The translations under genes and the position numbers were made by a program. Shown here piece after piece: positions 14,617 to 19,782 of a DNA stretch of 19,782 bases (the stretch's first letter is position 1; each line of letters starts with the position of its first letter). The notes below the pieces were generated by a model, which worked only from the letters and a program-made list of their open reading frames with translations, was not told the DNA's origin and did no database searches. This DNA comes from JAJKIV01 sp036274195 (GTDB lineage Bacteria > Gemmatimonadota > Gemmatimonadetes > Gemmatimonadales > Gemmatimonadaceae): NCBI GenBank assembly GCA_036274195.1, contig DASUGD010000137.1:1-19782 (forward strand), read 5' to 3'.

Positions 14617-15262
14617 ACACGATGATGTTGACGCCGAATTTCGTGTTGTCGATCGCCAGGAACCGCTTGTTGTCCGGGTGATAGCCCCACTCCGAGCTGT
14701 AGTCCTTGTTGCTGTACAGCACGGCGATGCGATTGCCGCGCATCGCGGCAAGCAGGTGGGAATGCACGAGGTTATCGCCCCACCCGTTCAACTCGTGCGA
14801 CGTGTTAGGCGGGCCGTCCGGAAACTTGAAGAACGCGGAGTAGATCGGGTGTGTGTTCGGCAATTGCGACAATGTGCCGACGGCACGGGTCAGCTCCTCG
14901 ACCGCCGTTTTGTGGAACGCGCCGTCGATGTCGTGATTGTGGTCGTCCACGAACAACATGCCGCCGCGATCAGCGAACCGCCGGACGTTCGTCCGCTCCG
15001 CGTCGGTGAACCGGACAGGGAGATGCCCCGTCAGGAACACGAGCGGAAACCGAAAGAGGTCTTCGCTTGCGAGCGCCACGATCGCGCCGGTTGGAGCGAC
15101 CGGGAGGCTCGTGTACCTCGCCAGCGAGTCGATGAGGTTCGAGGGCACCAGCGGAGCGCTGTCCCAGTCGCCCGACTCGTACTGCGCGGTCGCGAAGACG
15201 AACTCGCCCGATGTCGGGAATCGGGAATCGAGAATCGGGAATCGCGTGGGGGGGACGTTCAC
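14600..15262 (-). CDS. DUF4159 domain protein
   Basis: From the GTG at 15262 the protein is 220 aa and almost all DUF4159: FVFATAQYESGDWDSAP (21-37), FPLVFLTGH (72-80), FTDAERTNVRRFADRGGMLFVDD (split over 85-107), and a C-terminal GVNIIVYALTR. DUF4159 proteins have a GATase/flavodoxin-like fold and accompany MoxR/BatA genes; biochemical function is unknown. GTG sits one base after the DUF4175-like stop with GGAG 11 bases upstream. The frame is open to 15364, but that part overlaps the upstream gene. The first 18 residues are encoded largely by a 7-nt tandem repeat and show no signal peptide. Confidence 0.85.
   Translation of the reverse strand: MNVPPTRFPILDSRFPTSGEFVFATAQYESGDWDSAPLVPSNLIDSLARYTSLPVAPTGAIVALASEDLFRFPLVFLTGHLPVRFTDAERTNVRRFADRGGMLFVDDHNHDIDGAFHKTAVEELTRAVGTLSQLPNTHPIYSAFFKFPDGPPNTSHELNGWGDNLVHSHLLAAMRGNRIAVLYSNKDYSSEWGYHPDNKRFLAIDNTKFGVNIIVYALTR
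15216..15243. repeat. 7-nt tandem repeat inside the start of the DUF4159 gene
   Basis: Four units in a row on the plus strand: GGGAATC, GGGAATC, GAGAATC, GGGAATC. On the coding strand they give the repeating residues RFPILDSRFP in the N-terminal leader of the DUF4159 protein. Unit length 7 is not a multiple of three, so a change in copy number would shift the frame relative to an upstream start. Confidence 0.85.
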
Positions 15263-15263
15263 C

Positions 15264-17414
15264 TCACCACACTCCGCTCCACGCGCCCAGGCGTCCGGAC
15301 CCACGCACAGTCCCATCCGCAATCCGGCGCGCCCGCTCCAACAGGGCTGTGGCATCGCGACCATTCCTCATCGCGGCGAGCGCATCGGCGAGTGCCGCCG
15401 CGAGCTGTGGGGCGGCGTCGAGCGACTCGACGCGGAGCAGGACGATCGAATCGATGGCAGCGGCCGGGCTACGCGACGCCAATTCGATCGCGCCGGCGAG
15501 GCGCGCGGCTCGACGCGCCGCGGCGGGGTCCGTCGGCGTGCGGGGGACCCGTGTGCTCGTCGCGCCGCGCTCCTTTCCCGTTAGGCGCACCCGCGAGAGG
15601 TCGATGACGACCGCCGGCGGCTTACCGCGAAGGTAGATGCGCTCCGCCTGACGCGCGCGCTCGATCGCCGCGAGCGCGCGCCGCATCGGGGGCAGTGCAC
15701 GTCCGGTTTCGCCCTGCTCCAGCTCACGGCCCGCTTCCCACATGGCGTTGTAGGCCTCGAGCAGCGGCCGGTTGATGGCGACAACCGGCGTCTCGTCGCC
15801 CTCGAAATCGAGGATCTCGTCCCCGGTGCCCGTTGCGGCACTCGCGGCACGCAAGAGCGCCGCCCTGGCCGAATCGGTGGAGTCCGCGACAGCGATGTCG
15901 CGCGGTGTACGTCCGGCACGCACGCCAGCGCGAACGGAGTCACGGCGGACGGAGTCGCTCCCACGGATCGTCGAGTCCGATGGCGGCGCTTCGTCCGGAT
16001 TGCGTTCCTCCTCGCCAGTCGGGTTGTCTCCGAGGCGCTGGAAGATGATGTCTCCGACTCGCTTCCGGAGACGCGTCTCGTCGCGAGCGATCTGGCGAGA
16101 CTCCGACAGCAAGGTCTCGCGCGCCAGCGTCGGACGCCGCCGCTCGAGGGCCTCGGTGAGCATGATCAGCATGCGTTGGCTGATCACTGACTTGTCCCCT
16201 TCGGACGGCGGTGCGCCTTCCACCGCGATGGAGTCGTACTCACCGGCGCGCGCGACACGCAGCACGCGGGTCTCCGAGGCACCCGCGCCCGGACCCGACA
16301 CCGTGTTCCCATCACGCGCAACGGCGCGCAGATGAATCATGTCCCCTGGCTTGAGGCCCAGCCGATCGAGGTCCAGCGATGTGCCGATCGCCGCGTCCCC
16401 GCCCGTCACGCGCCGAGCGCCTAACGTCCCGGACTTGAACTGGAAGCTCTCCCCTTCCCCGGAGCTCACGATGTACTCGAATGCTGCCGTCTCGAGTCCG
16501 ATATCGTCGTGCGCCTGCGCCGAGAGCCGGACCACCCCGCGCGCCGCACGCATGACGGTATCGCGCGCCGGGAACAGCAGCCGAACGACGGGGGCCGAGT
16601 CCGGCCGTGGCTCGAGCGCAACGAGCCGTTCCGCGGGGCCGTACCGCAGCCTGATGACCGCCGGCCGAGCGCCGACGGCGACAGTCGTGCGCCACGCGGC
16701 GCTCCCCCGCTGCACGGGTATCGGTCGATCGTCTGCGTCAGCCGTGACGCCGTCGCCACTGCCGGGCGCTTCGAGGATGACCGTGCTCCCGACCAATGCG
16801 CCGATCGACGCAGGAGATTCGACTCGAACCACCTGCCCGCCGGCGTACGCGGGGGAATGAACGGTGGCGACGAGGCGAGCGAACGGAGCGGGTACGTTAC
16901 GCGCGGGCGTGGTCGTAACGCGCGGCGTCGCGCGATCGTGGTCCGCCGCACGACCAACGGCGGCGCGCGGCGAGAGCAGGAATGCCGCCAGTGCTCCAAG
17001 TGCGGCGAACGCTGGCCAGCGCAGCCCACGCACCATCGCCCGGGCAGCCTCGCGGTCCCATGAGACGCGATCGATCTCCCGCTCGAGGAACGCCGCGCCG
17101 GCCCCCGTTCCTGCGGGATCCACCGCCGTGACGAGTGCGTACCGAAGTGCCGGGACACGCTCCTCGATCCAGAGCGCAACGCGTGGTACCGTCAGGCGCG
17201 ACCACGGCCTAATGAGCAAGGCGAGCGCGACCGCTCCCATCAAGCCGGCAACCGCCCAAACCGCCGTCGCGGTGCCGACACCCGACCGGCGGATCGCCAC
17301 CGTCAGTAACGCGACCGTGAACAGGACGGTCGCGAAGACGCCCAGGGCAGCGCGTGTCGCGATCGTCGCCGCAAGCGCGCGACGAGTTCGAATCACCCGG
17401 TCAAGCGGTCGCAT
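15264..17414 (-). CDS. DUF4175-like membrane protein of the MoxR/Bat cluster
   Basis: The 716-aa product has three N-terminal membrane segments (about 17-40, 47-69 and 133-148) followed by a long soluble region. The soluble part contains a beta-rich section (about 175-390, with VATVHSPAYAGG and AQAHDDIGLETAAFEY) and helical, charged stretches (about 420-690). This layout fits the DUF4175 family found with MoxR, DUF58 and DUF4159 genes. Function is unknown; the soluble part is probably periplasmic. Its ATG lies 14 bp inside the end of the BatA-like gene, so it is translationally coupled. A Ser/Asp/Arg-rich segment near 495-530 looks disordered. Confidence 0.75.
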   Translation of the reverse strand: MRPLDRVIRTRRALAATIATRAALGVFATVLFTVALLTVAIRRSGVGTATAVWAVAGLMGAVALALLIRPWSRLTVPRVALWIEERVPALRYALVTAVDPAGTGAGAAFLEREIDRVSWDREAARAMVRGLRWPAFAALGALAAFLLSPRAAVGRAADHDRATPRVTTTPARNVPAPFARLVATVHSPAYAGGQVVRVESPASIGALVGSTVILEAPGSGDGVTADADDRPIPVQRGSAAWRTTVAVGARPAVIRLRYGPAERLVALEPRPDSAPVVRLLFPARDTVMRAARGVVRLSAQAHDDIGLETAAFEYIVSSGEGESFQFKSGTLGARRVTGGDAAIGTSLDLDRLGLKPGDMIHLRAVARDGNTVSGPGAGASETRVLRVARAGEYDSIAVEGAPPSEGDKSVISQRMLIMLTEALERRRPTLARETLLSESRQIARDETRLRKRVGDIIFQRLGDNPTGEEERNPDEAPPSDSTIRGSDSVRRDSVRAGVRAGRTPRDIAVADSTDSARAALLRAASAATGTGDEILDFEGDETPVVAINRPLLEAYNAMWEAGRELEQGETGRALPPMRRALAAIERARQAERIYLRGKPPAVVIDLSRVRLTGKERGATSTRVPRTPTDPAAARRAARLAGAIELASRSPAAAIDSIVLLRVESLDAAPQLAAALADALAAMRNGRDATALLERARRIADGTVRGSGRLGAWSGVW

Positions 17415-18720
17415 TCGCGGCGCCTCGCCGCACGAACAGTTCTGCCGCGAGAGCTACCAAAGCCGCGGCTAGCAGCCACCTTGCGGTCGACCCATCCGAC
17501 CGCGTAGTGCCCACCGAACCCGTCGATGCGCCATCTCGCCCGCCGCCCGCTGACAACACCCTCGACACAACGCTGTCCGGCGCCGCGACCCAGGGGTGGG
17601 CCCCCGTGCATGGCCCGGCCAGCTGCGTCGCGAATCGGCGGAAGGCCGGAGTCAGTCCGAGATCGCCGGCCGCTGGAAGGACGATGGCCACCGAACGCAT
17701 GCACCCCGCGCCTAACGCAATCTCGGTTGCCGCCGGCTCCCCGTCGTCCCAGCGCGCCACGACCCGGCCTGCCGGAGGCGCCACGCGTCGAACGAACGGA
17801 GCGACGACTGTTGCCGAACGAGAAGGGGACGTGGACGAGCCGGAGACGAGGGAGCCCACCGTGACGCCGAACGCCGTGTCCGGCATCGCCCGGGGCGGCC
17901 AGCCCTCGGGAGCAGGCTCCCGGGGCCAGACGACGACGGCGCCCCCTTGTCGGGCCCACGCCGTATCGCGCGCGGTCGTCGAATCGCGCACGACGCGGAC
18001 CGAACCCACGGGCGCCGCGCCCTCGAGCGCCAGCGCCGCGGAGACCGCGTCGTCCGGGCCGGCACGGACATCGAGCGGCCGGGCTCGTGTCGTATCGTTA
18101 GGTGCAGTGCCTGCGCGCATGGTGCGCACCGTGCCAGGCCAAAGACGACGGATCGATGCCGTCGCGCCGTCGAGCGCGTCGCGCCCGAACGGAGACACGA
18201 TGACGATCTCCACGGAATCACGCCCGCGCTGCAGTTCGTTCGCCGCCCGGATGGCCACCACCAGCGCCGCGGACATTCCCGCCGAACTGCTCGTCGGCGA
18301 CGTCGCGACGATCGAGTCGAGCGTCGGATTCCGTACCGCATGCGCGACGGAGTCGAACACGACGAGCGCGTCGCCGGACCGGTACACCGATCGCGCCAGG
18401 CGATCGATTGACGCCCAGCCGTCGAGACCGTGCGACCGGTCGACGACGATGACCCGGCCGAGCCCCTCGGCGCGCGATGGAAACGTCGGGCCGGCGAGCG
18501 CAGCGCTGACGAGCACGATCGCCAGGACGCGGACCGCCAGCAGAACGAGATCACTGGGTCGGACGGCCGGAGACACGGTGCGCACCGGAGCGTCGGGAGC
18601 AAACCGCGCGGTCGGCAGCGGCAACGCAGGAGGCCTCCGCCACGACAACAGGTGCAGCGCAACGACTCCAACCGCGAGCGCACCTCCGACCCAGGCAAAA
18701 AGCGGCGCGGCAAAGCTCAT
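17401..18720 (-). CDS. BatA-like protein (N-terminal aerotolerance domain, degenerate VWA)
   Basis: The 439-aa product begins with the BatA-type N-terminal domain: a membrane segment (4-26), LLSWRRPPALPLPTARF, and a second membrane segment (57-78). A VWA-like region follows at VIVVDRSHGLDGWAS. The MIDAS motif DxSxS is changed to Asp94-x-Ser96-x-Gly98, so metal-dependent binding may be lost. A C-terminal hydrophobic segment (about 414-430) closes the protein. BatA-like proteins are membrane partners of MoxR ATPases. The ATG overlaps the DUF58 stop as ATGA. Confidence 0.83.
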   Translation of the reverse strand: MSFAAPLFAWVGGALAVGVVALHLLSWRRPPALPLPTARFAPDAPVRTVSPAVRPSDLVLLAVRVLAIVLVSAALAGPTFPSRAEGLGRVIVVDRSHGLDGWASIDRLARSVYRSGDALVVFDSVAHAVRNPTLDSIVATSPTSSSAGMSAALVVAIRAANELQRGRDSVEIVIVSPFGRDALDGATASIRRLWPGTVRTMRAGTAPNDTTRARPLDVRAGPDDAVSAALALEGAAPVGSVRVVRDSTTARDTAWARQGGAVVVWPREPAPEGWPPRAMPDTAFGVTVGSLVSGSSTSPSRSATVVAPFVRRVAPPAGRVVARWDDGEPAATEIALGAGCMRSVAIVLPAAGDLGLTPAFRRFATQLAGPCTGAHPWVAAPDSVVSRVLSAGGGRDGASTGSVGTTRSDGSTARWLLAAALVALAAELFVRRGAANATA

Positions 18721-19682
18721 CGCATCTCACGCCGGACGTCGGACGCAGCGGCTCGGCGCGTGCCTAACGCCGCGCCGGCGACGCGCCGAACGACGCGCGA
18801 CGCCGGCTCCGACACGCGCGCGACGGTATACGACAAGCCCTCGGCACGCCACGACGCGGCCAGCTCGGTGCGCCACGCGGCGAATCGCTCGACGTACTTC
18901 GCTCGCGACTCTGCCACCAACGGACGCGCCAACGACGCGTCTTCGGGATCGACGGCCAGGAAGGAGCGCGCTGGTGGGTCGAGCTCCTCTTCCGCGACAA
19001 TGTGAATGGCGTGGACCTCACCACCGGCGGCCGCGACTTCGCCCGCGCGACGCCGCACATCGTCGGCATCGCCGAGAAAATCGCTGACGATCGCGAGCCG
19101 AATGCGCGATCGTATCCCACTCATCGCCGGCGCGAGCGGGCGGCTGCCGTGCGGCATGGTGCCATCGAGCGCGCGAGCGAGCTCTCCGACGATGCCGCGC
19201 CGGGTCCGCGGCGGCAGTTGCCGCATTCCGTCTCCGCTCACGATCACGAGACCCACCGGGTCGCGGCTGGCGTGTGCTACGGCGGCGAGTCCGACCGCGA
19301 CGTCGCAGGCCGCTCTCCACTTCCCGAGCGAGCGCTCGGGATAGGCCATTGACGCCGTCGCATCCACCACGAGTATCGTGGACACAGTCGAGCGATCCTC
19401 GGCGAGCCGGATGTATGCGCGATCGCTTCGAGCGAGGAGCCTCCAATCGATGCGTTTGGGATCGTCGCCCTGACGATACACGCGATACTCGCTGAGCTCG
19501 GGAGCAGCGCCGCGAAGGCGCGAGTGGTGGGCGCCCGGAAGAGCGCCCGCAACCGGCCGAAGGGCCGGCCACTTCACGCCGCGAATCGCGTCGAGCAGCG
19601 AGCTCCGGGTCTCTGGACTCGATGCGTCACCCTCCGCTCGCCGCTGGCGTTCCTCATTGCGGGCCGTGCGTGGTTCGGGCAT
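18717..19682 (-). CDS. DUF58 protein (VWA-like partner of MoxR)
   Basis: The 321-aa cytoplasmic protein has the DUF58 signature: ELSEYRVYRQGDDPKRIDW (62-80), LLARSDRAYIRLAEDRS, then the VWA-type motif VVDATASM, where Asp107-x-Thr109-x-Ser111 is a variant of DxSxS. DUF58 proteins are found directly downstream of moxR in many bacteria and are thought to act with the ATPase in assembling or activating protein complexes. No membrane segment is visible. The ATG follows the moxR stop by 11 bp with GGTGG upstream. Its last bases overlap the BatA-like start. Confidence 0.92.
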   Translation of the reverse strand: MPEPRTARNEERQRRAEGDASSPETRSSLLDAIRGVKWPALRPVAGALPGAHHSRLRGAAPELSEYRVYRQGDDPKRIDWRLLARSDRAYIRLAEDRSTVSTILVVDATASMAYPERSLGKWRAACDVAVGLAAVAHASRDPVGLVIVSGDGMRQLPPRTRRGIVGELARALDGTMPHGSRPLAPAMSGIRSRIRLAIVSDFLGDADDVRRRAGEVAAAGGEVHAIHIVAEEELDPPARSFLAVDPEDASLARPLVAESRAKYVERFAAWRTELAASWRAEGLSYTVARVSEPASRVVRRVAGAALGTRRAAASDVRREMR

Positions 19683-19693
19683 GGTGCCACCCG

Positions 19694-19782
19694 CTAGACG
19701 CGGATCCCGCTCTCCGGAGCTGGCACGTGACGAAGCACCGCGGCAACGATCTGTTCGGCGCTGATGCCGTCGGCGTCGGCCG
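19694..19782 (-). CDS. MoxR-family AAA+ ATPase, C-terminal end (partial)
   Basis: A minus-strand frame runs from the window edge to TAG at 19694-19696 and gives 28 residues: ADADGISAEQIVAAVLRHVP followed by APESGIRV. This fits the usual MoxR C-terminus (GIS/T...IV..VL..VP.P), and moxR is normally the gene before DUF58. The ATPase core lies outside the window, so the call rests on the tail and position. Confidence 0.72.
   Translation of the reverse strand, partial: ADADGISAEQIVAAVLRHVPAPESGIRV

Larger units (their letters stand above)
274..18769. repeat. Dispersed octamer GCCTAACG / CGTTAGGC
   Basis: Exact octamers start at 274, 2448, 5303, 6420, 10624, 14286, 15579, 16419, 17710 and 18762. 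One-base variants keeping CCTAAC or GTTAGG start at 2619, 6092, 7025, 8231, 14803 and 18096. They occur in both orientations. In genes they are read as TTA-GGC/GGT (seven times), CCT-AAC (four), CTA-ACG (two) and GTT-AGG (one); two are at or beyond gene ends. Found by eye, so the count may miss a few. Confidence 0.75.

Noticed and set aside
15216..15243. Possible CRISPR-like repeat
   Set aside because: Units are only 7 bp, contiguous and without spacers; simple tandem repeat.
13916..15607. 563-aa plus-strand ORF antisense to the GATase-like and DUF4159 genes
   Set aside because: Spans several minus-strand genes and their junctions; Ser/Arg/Thr-rich shadow.
274..18769. Telomere-like TTAGGC repeat
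   Set aside because: Copies are single and dispersed, never in tandem, and sit inside bacterial genes.
17354..19087. 577-aa plus-strand ORF antisense to BatA-like and DUF58
   Set aside because: Ser/Thr/Arg-rich shadow with no motif; the minus strand has well-supported genes.

Overview
The window is a GC-rich, gene-dense stretch of bacterial chromosome. Protein types, long antisense shadow ORFs, frequent GTG starts and tight minus-strand operons suggest Gemmatimonadota or a close relative. This is inferred from gene content and style; there is no rRNA or other marker to prove it. I see no rRNA, tRNA, CRISPR array, integrase or transposase gene.

Layout. (1) 1-60: a near-perfect long hairpin just past the end of ccdA. 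(2) 67-2554: ccdA (minus) and an alkaline-phosphatase-superfamily enzyme (plus) diverge from start codons that overlap. (3) 2621-4308: a coupled minus-strand pair, an archaeal-type ornithine-cyclodeaminase-like LOR/SDH enzyme followed by a 188-aa acidic protein of unknown function. (4) 4410-6383: a secreted CocE/S15-family hydrolase on the plus strand with a clear Shine-Dalgarno. (5) 6434-12223: a compact minus-strand operon in the order methyltransferase, GvpL/GvpF-like protein, zinc-ribbon Ser/Thr kinase, dipeptide epimerase, priA. (6) 12224-12397: a short intergenic stretch with small tandem repeats and a candidate promoter. (7) 12398-19782: a second minus-strand operon in the order moxR (3' end only), DUF58, BatA-like membrane protein, DUF4175-like membrane protein, DUF4159, a membrane-anchored GATase-like protein, and a class II histone-deacetylase-like hydrolase.

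How the genes may work together. The moxR-to-DUF4159 run is the known MoxR AAA+/VWA (Bat-like) chaperone arrangement: a cytoplasmic AAA+ ATPase, VWA-fold partners and several membrane proteins with large soluble domains. A zinc amidohydrolase is translationally coupled to its distal end, which is less usual. In the 6434-12223 operon an orphan gas-vesicle GvpL/F-fold protein sits between a methyltransferase and a kinase, with no structural gas-vesicle gene in view.

The strongest unexplained DNA signal is a dispersed non-palindromic octamer, GCCTAACG/CGTTAGGC. I found ten exact copies and six one-base variants. They lie in all reading frames and both strands, and they account for almost all TTA leucine codons in the window.
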